Below are positions 10,928-22,380 of a stretch of DNA of 64,000 nt, piece by piece; the stretch's first letter is position 1; each line of letters opens with the position of its first letter. Source of the DNA: Earliella scabrosa (lineage: Eukaryota; Basidiomycota; Agaricomycetes; Polyporales; Polyporaceae); NCBI GenBank assembly GCA_022605405.1, contig JABYQQ010000009.1, positions 372,001 to 436,000 on the forward strand, in the 5' to 3' direction. The position numbers and the translations under genes are program-made. Under the pieces are notes generated by a model. It ran no database searches and was not told the origin of the DNA. It worked only from the letters and a program-made list of their open reading frames with translations.

Positions 10928-12192
10928 TTCCCTTGCGATGTAACATGGACCGATTTGATTTTTCTCGTGGTGCGTCAGTATTGCCTTGAAATCCAGTCAA
11001 TGATCCCCTTGGCGTACTCGAACGCATTCTGAGTGCGCACTGAACCTACAACTAATCATACTTACCTCGGTGACTATCAAACTGTAGAAAGCATTGAGAA
11101 GCATTCTTACATTACGAATATATGTTTGCGAGGGCTGGAAAGCGTCGCATACAGTGTCTACAGAATGTTTTCATATGTTGGGATTTTCAGGTGCACCGTT
11201 ATACATGCGCTGATTGGCTGGACAGTAGGATCGCCAGGCGCTCCAGCCATGGCTTATGTCATGAACGACGCGCGCTGTACGACTTCCTCCGCTCGTTCTA
11301 TGCCAGCACGGCGACCACCGCTTCTTCCAGATTTCTTCCAGTTCTGCCCTCGTTCCCCAACCGCAACTCCGAATTGAGCAATATGTCGTGTGCTCCATAG
11401 GATTCCTGTGAGTGCTCGTCCATCGCACCTGTCCTGTCGTGCTCACTCACGGTGCTTTGATCATAATGCCAGCTCGTCCATCTCGGTCATGGTCATGTCC
11501 CTCATGAAAAAGGTGCTCCGTGTCCTCCTCCAAGAGTCGAGCCCGCCGCGCAAGACTATTCATCGTCGGATGCCGGTCCCCGGAGCACATATGTGGCGTA
11601 TGAGTAGCGTCAGGCTGGTCACTGACAGGCAACGCCCTTCGTCGGTGCCAGATCATCAATGCGGTGAGTATCTCTTCCCGCAATTGATCACCGTATCCGG
11701 GACTATCCTCCGTCAGAACACTGACTATCGCTGAGAGGCTGGCCATGCGCCACGAACGGCGTCCGTCCAAGCGTACCTCATCATGGCATTCGTGCTAATT
11801 TTCTAGGCGGTGAGTCATCGTCGATGGAACGACCCATGTGCATGCTCTTCTCTGACAGGATGTCCGCAGGTCTTGTGGACATGGAGCCTAGAGGGTAGCC
11901 AATAACGGACTAGCGATACTCCCTGCCGTGCTATCCTCCATTCCTGTATGACACCAACTTGGCGCGCCGGAACTGCGTGGCAATATATTCAGGAGCGGAT
12001 TTTCTGGTACGAGTGTTGTTTCTCTCATGGACCCGGTGTGCATGTGATGTGGCTACGCTGCGGACGCCGCAATACTGCAAACCCATCAAGAGATGCGCAG
12101 GTTGAGTGACTGGCGCCGTCGCTCTCGACACCAGTCGGCCCTTAGTCTCTGCAGGCAAGCCCCAGCTCCTCTCTCCCCTCAAATCGCCTCTC
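10928..12192. other. Intergenic; possible eroded gene remnants only
   Basis: A minus-strand string around 11035-10970 (NAFEYAKGIIDWISRQY then stop) could be the last exon of a lost gene, but upstream frames are broken and no splice model worked. Nothing else could be supported. Confidence 0.35.
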
Positions 12193-15100
12193 ATGGCTCC
12201 CCGATGGCTCCGCGCCGTAGGGAAGCTACTCATGAAACGTACCCGCAAGAAATCCTCCGTCCAGTTCTACGCCCCCTCCGACGAGGAGGTCTCCGATTCT
12301 GATGGTTACGGTGGGCGTCGCTCCCGAGCGAAGCATGCTCACGACGATTGGATTGCCGGCGACGTTCGCGCGAGCGTTCAGACGTCCTACTACTGCCTCC
12401 CTCCTTCCCCTCAGAAGCGCGGCCGCTCTATGTCCCTTCCTCCCTCTCTTCCTTCTCTCGCGGTGACCGACGACACTGTACACTCCTTGTACGACCCGAC
12501 GGCCCATCCTCTAGACATCGATTATCTATACCATCAACTTGAGCAGCTCGAAGATGACCCTACGCCGCGCAAGCGCACTGCAGGGGTGAGTAGGCCTAGC
12601 TCTACTCTACGTTCTATTACTTATTCACGTTCTGTGTAGGATCGTCCCTTGACGCAATGGGTTCCAGAGGCCGACACGTACTTGGACGAGCTCTTGCGGC
12701 TCGAAGGTCGGGGCGACTTCATTGACGTCGGGTGTCCATGTGGCGCGGAAGGGTGTGAGGCCGTGTACAGGTGCGAAGACTGCGCAGATCGCCAGCTGTA
12801 CTGCCAGCCGTGCATCCTCGCCAGCCATGCGAGTCACCCGCTGCATCGAATCAAGGTATGTATGCTCTCTAGGTGTTCCTCTCGTCATGCTCATTCCGAA
12901 TGTAGCGCTGGGAGTCGGATGGGTATTTCTTGAAGGTGTCTCTGAAGACTCTCGGTCTGTGCGTGCAGCTTGGGCATGAAGTCGGCGAAATCTGCATCAA
13001 CTCAAAGGCGTCTTGGGGCGATGACTTCGTCGTCCTCGACGTCTTCGGCATCCACGAAGTTCGCGTCAAGTACTGCGCTTGCGAACGAGCCCTCCCGTCC
13101 CACGTACAACTACTGCGAGCGCGCTGGTTCCCCGCGACGTCCGTCAATCCCAAGACCGCTGCTACGTTCCGCCTTCTGGAATCGTTCCATCTGCTTTCGA
13201 CACAGTCCAAGGTGTCTGCCTACGAGTTCTATATCAGCCTCTCTCGTCGCACCGACAACACGGGGGTCCTCCCGCCCAAGGTTCGTGACCACCTCCCCTC
13301 CCTTGCTGACTGAATCACTAATATATGACTATACGCATTAGGACCGTTACCCTGCCTTCCTGACCATGGTTCGCGAATGGCGCCACCTCAAGATGATGAA
13401 GCACGCCGGACGCGGCAACGACCCTGAAGGCATCGCTGCTACGACGGAGGGCTCGTGCGCCGTCGAATGTCCTGCATGCCCTCAACCCGGCAAGAACATT
13501 CCCAAGGACGATGAGGAACCCTCGGGACTCAAAGGGTGAGCAGCTACACGTCATCTTGCATACCCTCTACTCATGTACCTCCCAGCTGGCTGAGACGACT
13601 GTTCGTTGCCGTCGACGCCAACTTCCGCCTCAAACGCAAGAAGGTCTCTTCCGACGCTCTGGACCCAAGCTTGAACCACGGCTACGCATACGTGGTCGAG
13701 GAGAAAGCCTACAAGCAACATCTCGCCACGCATGACAACCTGAACGTCGAGTCCTCGGGACACTGCAACAACCACGATGCGGTCAAGCTCGCTACGCTCA
13801 AGGGGGCCGCCAGTCTGGCGGCTTCGGGCGTCGCAAGCGTAGACTGTGCGCGTCATGAGATGAAGCGACCTTGTTCAACCGGCGACCTGCAGAAGGGGGA
13901 GCGGTACGTCGATTTACATTATGTTCATGCGTCCAGCGTACTGACCTTGGATGCAGTCAGGTAAATGTCGACTACATCCTCTACTCGTCCCTCCGCCAAA
14001 ATGTGCCGTCGCAGGTACTCGCGTCGTACGATATCGCCTGCCACTACGATCGCCACCTCAACGAGCGCTTCGATAAGTACGGCTTCGACGAACCTCACGC
14101 CACTATCGAGTGGGCGATCCCCAAGTTCCATATCAATGCCCACCGTGACCAATGCCGCTCAGAATACAATCTCCGCTACATCCCGTTCTGCGCTCGCGAT
14201 GATGGCGAGGCCATTGAACGGCTCTGGGCCCGTACCAATGCCGCCGCTGCTAGCACTAAGGAGATGGGTCCGGGCGCGCGTCGGGACGTCCTGGACGACA
14301 TCTTTGGCTATCATAATTGGCAGAAGGTCATTTACCTTCGTGAGTGAATTTCTCTGTCACATCGTACGTACATAGTCCGGCGTCCTGACTATGATATATA
14401 GCGGCGACCTTCCTTGCGCGCATCAAGAAGGCTGTCCCCGAGCGCAACACTCAGCTCCTCGCTTTCGAACAGTATAACGCTGCCCTGCCCGAAGATGCCA
14501 CCATGCGCTGGCGCCAGATGACCGAAGCCTGGGAGGCTGACCGATCTCAGCCCAACCCGTTTGAACTCAAGCGTCCTGGTAGGTACCATCTCCCTATGCT
14601 GTATACTAAAGTGTTCACCGCTTCTTGTAGCGGTCACGCAAGCAGCAATCAAGCGCCAAATGATGGAGGAAGACGCTGCCATGCTCCAGGCGGGGACGGC
14701 GGTGATGGTTCACGAGAAGATCTCTGCCAGCGGCATGATCATCTCTGGGCTCGAGCTCGAGGATAGCCAGTGAGTTGGCCCCGCTATCTAAATAGATGTC
14801 CGCTGACGCATCTCCAGGCGGCGCCTCAAGACCGACATCATGGGACTTTCTCAGCACGCGACTGACATCCAACGTGCGAAGATGACGGAACGTCAAAACC
14901 TACTGCACCGTCGCATCAACGCCTGGTCCGAGATTCAGCAGCTCTACATGCCTGGTGTCGTCGCCCTTCGATCCCGCCTGATCACCACCAAGGAAGACGC
15001 CTCCCTTCCATACAACATCCCTCTACTGCTACCTTCTTCTGTCGTTACGTCTGTATCGTGCTCCGCCGAACTCATGGAGCACGAGTGGCGGCTTCGGTAC

Positions 15101-15901
15101 GGTCAAGCATTCGACGCCTTGGACGACCTTCGCGGCCATCTCGAAGCCCGATCCCACCTTTACAAGTTCAAAGACCGGTTCGTCCGCGGTCAGCGCGCGA
15201 ACACTCGTGCGCAGACGATCATCAAGCAAGTCGATGCCAAGATCGACGCTGACGCCGAACGCTACCGTGCCGCTTACGCTGCGTTGTCTGCGCTGGCCAG
15301 CCATCTTTGCAAGGCGGAATGGGACGTCCAGTTACGACCTCTCGTCGCGTCGGACATTCGTCACGTTGCCGATGGCGAAGAGGGGCAATCCGAGGGGCGT
15401 CGGACGATGTCTTGGATCTGGCAGGCCAGCAGTAGCACCTCAAACATAGCCGGTCAAGTACAGGAGAGTCTCCAAGAATGTACGTCCCGCCTGTAATAGC
15501 TCGGTTCTCGGCGCTGACATCTATGTACAGCCCTGCGTGTCGAATGGTGCAAAGCTCGCGCCCGCGCCGCTCGCTGGTCCGAAGAGGTCGAGCTGCTGCA
15601 GGAGGAGATGCGCCGCACAATCACTTATCACGAGTGGGCCGCGGCGCAGTGGCCGGCCCGGGTGGACACCAAGTTCGTGGAACGTCCCGATTATCGTGAG
15701 GGCGCGAACGCCTACGCGCGTCGTCAGGCAGCTGTTCGGACGTCACTGCGCGACTTCTGCAAGAGGACGTGGCAGCATGTTCCTCAGTGGGTATGCCTGG
15801 GCGGGGCTGATGCTGATGAGGACGAAAACCTACCGGATCTCGTCTCCCTCGCTGAGACCGAGACCGAGACCGAGATCATCGAGCTCTCTGAACGCATGTA
15901 A
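12193..15901 (+). CDS. KDZ (Kyakuja-Dileera-Zisupton) transposase with CxC2 cysteine cluster, intact
   Basis: Ten exons: 12193-12585, 12640-12855, 12906-13280, 13342-13535, 13586-13903, 13957-14339, 14402-14578, 14631-14769, 14818-15479, 15531-15901. They encode 1075 residues without an internal stop. Residues about 150-205 form the CxC2-type zinc cluster (CPCGAEGCEAVYRCEDC, CQPCILASH, HPLHRIKRW). The RNase H-like core shows the KDZ landmarks: FVAVDANFRLKRK (first Asp, about 402), LASYDIACHYDRH (second Asp, about 523) and DDGEAIERLWARTN (Glu, about 580), with HATIEWAIPKFHINAHRDQC between. A charged coiled C-terminal region follows. KDZ elements are DNA transposons expanded in mushrooms; some are linked to TET/JBP genes, but none was found here. 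Start could also be the Met at 12232. Flanking inverted repeats were not found. Confidence 0.88.
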
Positions 15902-16329
15902 TCCAATGTACTAGCCATTTGTCTGCTCTTCCGTGTGCTGCGTTGTGTGTTCACGTGTTTCACCTGTCCTTACTGTCTGGGCGAATCAATACAAGTTTTG
16001 TACTCTGCACGCCGCAGTTCCTGTTGTGTGCACGACTGCTCCGACTTAGCGACAGACCAGACGTCAGCGCTTAAGACTTTGCTTCCTGCCGCCAGCAGGC
16101 ACGTCCTTCCTTCCGTCTCTGCACGGCCCCTCTATACGCCAACCTATACCCCCTCCGGGGTCTCCTCATTGCAGTCTGGCTACAGGCATCTTGGCCCGCA
16201 AGCGATCCGTTTCAAAACAAAGCATATTGGAGCTCCAAATTGGAGGGAGGAGCAATAGGTGCGTGTCCGACAAGATCCTTCCACTACTACACAGGTCCTG
16301 CCTGTGGATACGTGTCATGGAGCTCCCAA

Positions 16330-16629
16330 AACCAGCAGCACCCCTACGCCCGCTTCCGTTCCTCAATATACCAAACATCTGCTAAGTCTTCGCGCCCAGT
16401 CTCTGCTCAGGAGGCTTCTTCCCTCGCCAATGGCGCATCTGCCCCGAATGGCATCACCGGTGACAACCCTGCCACTATCAAATATCAGTGCGACACTTGC
16501 GGTCTCGACTGCACGGCTGTGCGGTACCACTCGCTCAAGACGAAGAACTTCGAGCCTTGTCCTCCATGCTACCTCGACGGCCGCTTTCCCTCAAGTATGT
16601 TCAGCGGCGACTTTGTTGAGCACAGCTAA
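16330..16629 (+). pseudogene. Fragment of SWI3/RSC8-type chromatin-remodelling subunit (ZZ-type zinc finger part)
   Basis: The frame reads SSIYQTSAKSSRPVSAQEAS, then YQCDTCGLDCTAVRYHSLKT and FEPCPPCYLDGRFPSSMFSG. This is the zinc-binding segment that lies between the SWIRM and SANT domains in Swi3/Rsc8/SMARCC proteins. The frame ends at a TAA (16627-16629) directly after the motif. Upstream sequence loses similarity within about 30 codons and neither SWIRM nor SANT is present. It is a gene fragment of about 90 codons, probably one exon of the host gene copied or carried here, 430 bp after the KDZ gene. Confidence 0.7.
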
Positions 16630-16839
16630 GTGTATGCTGCACCCTGCCCTGCTCTATAGTCCTGTCTAGATCAAACGTCGAACTTCCCGTCCTCCTGAAT
16701 GACAAGCTGTCACGACGTGCTCACTCACTACATCTCTCTAGACCTTCACTGTCTCCCTGACACGCACGCCGCTCACAGTGGCCACTCCCGCCTCCAGTAT
16801 CGTGCACGATAGCGGCAAGCCTACACTCCAGTGACCGCA

Positions 16840-17250
16840 CCCGCGCCCGCCACCCTCGCCGAGATCCTACGACCCAACCCCGCTCGTGGTAGCCGCATTC
16901 ACGGCGTATCGTATTGCGCACGCCGGCAGCACGCCCACGACCCTGCTCGCAGTAGCCACGCCTGCACCCGCCACCCTCGCCGAGATCCTACGACCCAACC
17001 CCGCTAGCAGTAGCCGCGTCCGCGGCGTATTGTATTGCGCACGCCGGCAGCACGCCCACGACCCCGCTCGCAGTAGCCACGCCTGCGCTTGCTACCTGGG
17101 ATCCTGCGCGATGGCGGCGAACCCGCCCGCCACCTCGCCGAGCTCCTATGACCCAACTCCGCTCGCAGTAGCCGCACCCGCGGCATCGGGTACGCGCACG
17201 ACGGCAGCAAGCCCACGATTCCGCTCGCAGTAGCTGCGACCGCTGCCCGT
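16840..17250. repeat. GC-rich minisatellite, about 120-bp unit
   Basis: CCGCCACCCTCGCCGAGATC and following bases recur at 16849 and 16969 (period 120 bp), with a more diverged third copy near 17126. Shared words include GCACGCCGGCAGCACGCCCA and GCTCGCAGTAGCC. Open frames across it are compositional, not evidence for a gene. Confidence 0.8.
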
Positions 17251-18271
17251 CTGCGCGCGCCGATCCTGGCGTCCCACTCGCCACCCGCCCGCGCCTGCCC
17301 TCGCGCCCTCCGAGCCCACCTCCGAGCCCGCTCCCAGGCCGCTCCGCTTGTCTAATCTAGGCAACGCCGCTCTCGGCACGCGCAGCCACGCCCACCGAGG
17401 TCTGGATCCCGCGCCCGGTGGGCAGGCGAGCGTCGCCATCGCGAGCGCGTGCGCCCACTGGCAACAGTGCCTTCTCCGTAGTTGCATTCATGCGCCAGCC
17501 TGCGAGGAAGGTCCTACTTACAGTTATGTCTAAAACATTACAGCTTGTTTTCCGGACATTGATGAGATGACCTATATCGGGCACCGCTTGGGTTTCGAGG
17601 CGGAGTATCAAATTCCTGCTGCATTTGGGAGACTCGAGCGCTCTCCATATAGTTCCTAAACGCCGTGGAACTCCCTCGTCTTAAAACGGATGTGGGCGGG
17701 GCGCCCGCCGCGTGTAACACGGCGGGAAACATATTGTATGTCATCCAGTTCTCTCATATATGATTGGAAGGTTGGACGCTTCTAGGGATCTCTAATGAGA
17801 GTCCAGCAATGTATTGGCACCGGCTCTACTTAGAGACCTTCATGTATTGTCCCTCGGTTCTAACTAGAGAGTGTAATATATTGTCCTGCCAGGATCTGGT
17901 GATCCGTGACATCTCGCCGTCCATGTAGCGGGGAATTTCTACGTCCCAAAGCTCAGTTATACGGTGGATGTTCCGATTTGAGGAATGCGACCGTGGGGTG
18001 TCTGAAACGCTTGGTGGTAAAAGAGGGCCTGGCTTGGGTGGGGTGGCTCTACAGGAATGGGACTCAACGCCAGAACGTGAACAAGTGCGCCAGATATGCG
18101 AACCTCGTAGGTTTGGTAGGTGCTGAGTTTGCTCTGCGAGGGGGTGGTAAGCCTGACCAAGCTCCTTCCTTTTTAGGTCGACCCTTAGCGCCGCCAAGGC
18201 TCCCGCGCTTATCACTCCCGCCGCGCCCCCTCCTGCCTATTCCGGCTCTCCTCCGCCCACCGCCCGCCCTC
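17251..18271. other. Intergenic, nothing recognised
   Basis: Both strands were read for family motifs and splice-linked frames; none was convincing. The last part, next to the MULE terminal repeat, is C-rich. Confidence 0.4.
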
Positions 18272-18548
18272 CTCTCTTCGTCGTCGTCGCACTCAACGCC
18301 CCGCGCCTCTTTCGCGTCGCGAACGGAGCGCTCGGAGTTACAGGTTATATACTAGCTTGTATGTACATAGATACCCGGGGAATACTAATGGATACTATAG
18401 GAATCTTGCCGCTTCTGAGCCTTCTCAGGAGAGGGCGGGAGGATGGCCGGCGCACTCCTCTTCTGGCCCGCGCGAGCAGGCGGACTGGCCGCGCGAGTAA
18501 TCCTCGTCGATGGCGAGGCACGGGGGAGCGGGAACGCGGTGGGAATAG
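18272..18548. repeat. MULE left terminal inverted repeat
   Basis: Inverted counterpart of 29971-30249. It begins 132 bp beyond the stop codon of the transposase gene and is not part of the coding region. Confidence 0.85.
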
Positions 18549-18680
18549 GGGCAGGTACTGATGCATGGGATCCAGGGAGTAGACATGCCAGTTGGGCACA
18601 CAGAGCGTCCATATCAGTCTTAGCAGCGCGTGCCCTGTCAATCTCGGTGCCGACGAGCGACACGCCATGCAGCAGCGTGG

Positions 18681-21381
18681 TTATCTCCCGAATATGCGGG
18701 GCCATGCCTTCGAGCCCATGGAGCGCCCGTGCGACGGCCCGCGAACAACCCCCTCGCGAGCACTCCCAGCCTGAGAGTTTGTTGGGACTGGTGGAGCTCG
18801 AACATTGTCGCTCTCTAGGTCTGTGCCCGGCTCCTCTTCAGAGCTTGATAGCTCACTTGAATCACTTGAAGGACATGCGCTCGGTGTGCTCAATGAGGGT
18901 GAGGGTGTTGAGGGAGATCCAACAAACGCACAGTCTCCTGGATTGGCAAACAGGTCGGCTGATTCCCGCACGATGTCCTCAACCCGGCGCGCCGCAGTTT
19001 CCTTCACACGCGCCGACTGCGGAATGGAAGCGTCTCCATCGGACACCTCGGTGAGAAGCACTGGTGTGACAATGGGTGGTGCAGCCCGGAAGCGTACCAG
19101 AGCCTCCTCCCTTGTGGTTGGTAGGATAATCTCTGGAAGCCGGGCCAGTAGGTGACTAGAGGATGTTCGGAGAGCGGCGAGGCGAAGTAGAGCTGCGCGA
19201 ATATGCTTGCATGCATAGTGGCGGTGCGCGAAGTCGGGACATGAGCATGTAGCGGATCCATCAAGGCCAATAGTGATTTTGTACTCGCATGGGAGAGTGT
19301 CCGCTTCTGTAGCGAGGGCTGAGAAGCACTTGAACTCAAAGGTGAGCGAGTAGTCATCGAAGCGCGGGACACTGATCTGGTTCTCCTGCAGTAGATTGGC
19401 TGCTGAAGCATCGCGCGCGGGATCAGGTGGGCAAATTGTATACGGCCCGGGTATGGTGGTGCGCGGGGATGATCGCTGGTGTGAGGCCAAGTACCGCTGA
19501 CTGTTCAGCACTGCAAGATTCTCTCCGCCTGGGAGAGATTCTAGTAGGGATGTGAGGCGCGCCTGTTCTTCGCGCTCGAGCGCGCGTGCCTCGAAAATGG
19601 AGGGAAGGATGTCGGTAATGAGTAAATGAATGAGAACATCGATTCGAAGCCGGCGATTTCCACGCTGCCAACGGCGGAGGTGTTTTTGCTTTAGGATACC
19701 ATTGAATGACTCGAGGTGATTGGTTGTTGTCAAAACCATGCTGGGCTGACAGCCAAGGCGCTCTGCAGCCGTCTTCCGACCAAATGCGGACCAGCTCTGC
19801 CACAATGGTTCCGTCATCCAATAGCCGGACAGGTAGTCAAGGTGTTCCAGTGCGGCCTTCAGGACAGCTGCATCTGGGATTGAATCTTCAAGGACCCGTC
19901 GCTCTTCGGTGAGCGCCTTCATCGCCTGCTGGAAGTCCTCGGACTCGACTAGAGTGTCCTCGAGTTGCCGCAGACGCGAGCGGACCTGGGAGTTCAGGGT
20001 CGATTGACCCTTACCAAGGACGCGCCCCCGATGGTTCTTCCATGACTGCCGTAAATGGAACTTGCATATGAGAAGCCAGATGGTAGGGAAGACTTCGACA
20101 AGCGTGCCTCGCTCCTTCAGGTCCGTATCTGTAATTGCGACCTCCGGCTGGAAAGAATGCGAGGTTTTGGGATGGAGTCCAAGGGTATCCTTCCAGTGTT
20201 GCAAGAGTCTTGTGAGGATCTCTGTGTTGTAGCCTGCGGATGTCTGCTTGTTTCCAGAGGGTGCCGAGAAGAGCAGGAACGCGAGGGGAACTCCACACCG
20301 GTGCTCATCAATTCCCATGAGAATGAATAGAAGCACCTTGCTGTCACAGACCCCAAACGTGCCATCCAAAATGATTTGTGATCCATGACCATACTTCCAT
20401 GCCGCCTCCCGCATCTCCTGTGTTGCGATGCAGACCTCGAAACGGTCTCCCTTCTCGGCTCGTGCAGAGTAATGGAAGATGGCGGCGGCAAGCTCAGGCT
20501 TATATGCCGGTGAGGTTGGATCGTGCCACTCATGAACATTGATATGGGGAGGGATGGATGTGCGAACACCACAGAGCCGGTTGTACTGCCGGTATAGTGA
20601 GCGTGAGTCCGATTTGAGCAGCAGCCACCGGTGTTGAGACAGTGCAAGATCATGTGATTGATCCTTGTAGCCCCGCTCCTGGAAGAGTCGACGGTTGGTA
20701 GTCTGTATATCGGATAGACTGGCACCCATAGTGAGTTGCTGCAGTGCGAGCGCATACACCGAAGGGTGCAGCGGAAGTGGGGGAAGTCTTGTCATGAATG
20801 CCTTCTTGCATCCCTCGTTGTGATCAAAGAATCCTCGGATTCTGAGAATCTTCGAAGTGGCGACCTCTGTCAGGACTTCGGCATGCGCCAGACACCCAGT
20901 GAAATCGACGGGAACACGTCTATTTTTAGTGTTCCGAGCGGAATGATCATAACCACAGTCACTTTGCAGCTGGAATCTCTTAATAGCTATAATAAATTGC
21001 ACTGACTGTTGGGACATACCATTGAAATAGCTCACGGCGCGTCTCGGCAGCTCCCTTCCCACTCTTCCCAACCCAGCGTGAGCTCCACCTGTTGCTCAAG
21101 GCCGCCCGTCCATCGAGATCCAGTCCTTCCGAGGCCAGTAGAGATGCAGCGGCAAGTTGCTCTTCATGCTGCACCGGGTTGAATACACGGTCGACGCGTG
21201 AAGGCGCGTTTTCATTGGTGTACATTGCCTCAATCTTGACGCGTTGTTCATTGTTCAGCCAGAGCTCCTTGATGTAGATGTCTGCATGCTTTCGGCGTGC
21301 TGTGAGAGGAACTCGTTGACCACTAGCTTCCTCCGGGGTGACAAGCAGGAATTTGGCAGTAGAGCGAGACGGTTTTGACAT
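18681..21381 (-). CDS. MULE transposase with SWIM zinc finger, intact
   Basis: Exon 1 (21381-21020) and exon 2 (20961-18681) join across a 58-nt GTATGT...AAAG intron to give 880 residues. The splice recreates a CDCGYDH motif (ELFQ-C-DCGYDH), which supports the junction. DDE-type catalytic positions are visible: ILDGTFGVCDSK (Asp, about 320), AITDTDLKERG (Asp, about 400, followed by CKFHLRQSW) and TNHLESFNGIL (Glu, about 538). The SWIM finger CSCPDF...YACKH follows near residue 720, then a Ser/Glu-rich acidic tail. These are the defining features of Mutator-like transposases. A MITE lies only 40 bp upstream of the start codon. Confidence 0.88.
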
Positions 21382-21421
21382 GGCAGAAGCACAAGTGAGA
21401 GGGGTACAATTGTATTGAATA

Positions 21422-21688
21422 CTGTACCATTTCGATCTATTCGACCAGGCCTGTGACGCGTGACACGGCCAAATGGATGGCCCAATTCGACCAACCGGCC
21501 GGTGACCTGTGACACGGCGGTCGAATTCGGCCAGCTGAGGGCGCGCGACAGCGCGCCGCCACCAGGGCCGATAGGCGCCCGGAGGGCGCATTCGACCATC
21601 CCTCCTGTGACTGGTGACACGGGGGCAAAATTCGACCAAATTCACGGCCTGTGATGCATGACTGGTCGAATAGATCGAAATGGTACAG
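21422..21688. mobile_element. Palindromic MITE A (TA-flanked), upstream of MULE transposase
   Basis: 27-bp terminal inverted repeats beginning CTGTACCATTTCGATCTATT are flanked by TA on both sides. The interior holds several further inverted copies of GGTGACACGG/TTCGACCA-type words. No coding capacity. TA duplication and short perfect ends fit a Tc1/mariner-type MITE. A second copy of the family is at 37972-38120. Confidence 0.8.
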
Positions 21689-22142
21689 TATGTACAATGT
21701 TGTATCATCGCATAGTGCGCCACAAGATCATAATAATAACTGTAAGACCGAGGACTTACACTTCTTGTGAATGTATTGTTGAAAGAGCGCTTACACGGTC
21801 ATGTGACCACGGGTGAAGCAGGCTTCGAAATGGCACCAACCTCTGGTACCCAGTGCCAAATCGAAGCCGGTCTGTTCCGATTGGCGCTTATTTCCCAATA
21901 AGGAAATAAGCTGTGCACTTGATACTTACCTACTATACATGGATTTCTTCGCATCTGTACTATGTTTCCTACTGTACATAGCTACTTCTCCACATAGGCT
22001 GTGCGTTCTACGATACTCCAGAAGTCTCCAGACTCACTGTATGACTCAGAATATGCTTGTCTCTTACTCAGAATATTCTTGGCTATTATTCATAGCTTCA
22101 TGTGACAGCTTCATACGATTACTCATTCACTTCGTCTCTTAG

Positions 22143-22206
22143 TATATAAGCTGTCGTCTCTCGTTCGTCGCTCTTCAGTCGTTCGCTCACTGACTGAAGA
22201 GTAAGT
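22143..22206 (+). promoter_or_regulatory. LTR TATA box, stem-loop and splice-donor-like site (Copia-1 5' LTR)
   Basis: TATATAAG at 22143-22150 is followed 21 nt later by CTCTTCAGTC-11 nt-GACTGAAGAG (22171-22201), a 10-bp perfect stem, then GTAAGT (22201-22206). The same arrangement occurs in the 3' LTR and in the LTRs of the other two families. Confidence 0.7.
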
Positions 22207-22380
22207 CCCCTTACATACTATGCTTGCTTATTAGTTACTGATTAGTACTTGTAGTCGTCTACTCGTCTGACTTACAGGTACTACACATCTATGCAATCTA
22301 GTCGTTCGCTCACTGACTGAAGATCGTCTACTCGTCTGACTTACAGTCGGCTCCCTGCCTTCCAGGTCTGAAGTTCATCA

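Noticed and set aside
10171..16669. TET/JBP dioxygenase gene linked to the KDZ transposase
   Set aside because: No HxD...H iron-binding pattern or 2OG-dioxygenase-like exon was found on either strand near the KDZ gene.
16886..17487. Overlapping open frames on both strands
   Set aside because: They follow the 120-bp minisatellite period and GC content, not protein conservation.
20961..21020. Apparent frameshift between the two MULE transposase frames
   Set aside because: A 58-nt GT-AG intron joins them in phase and rebuilds the conserved CDCGYDH motif.
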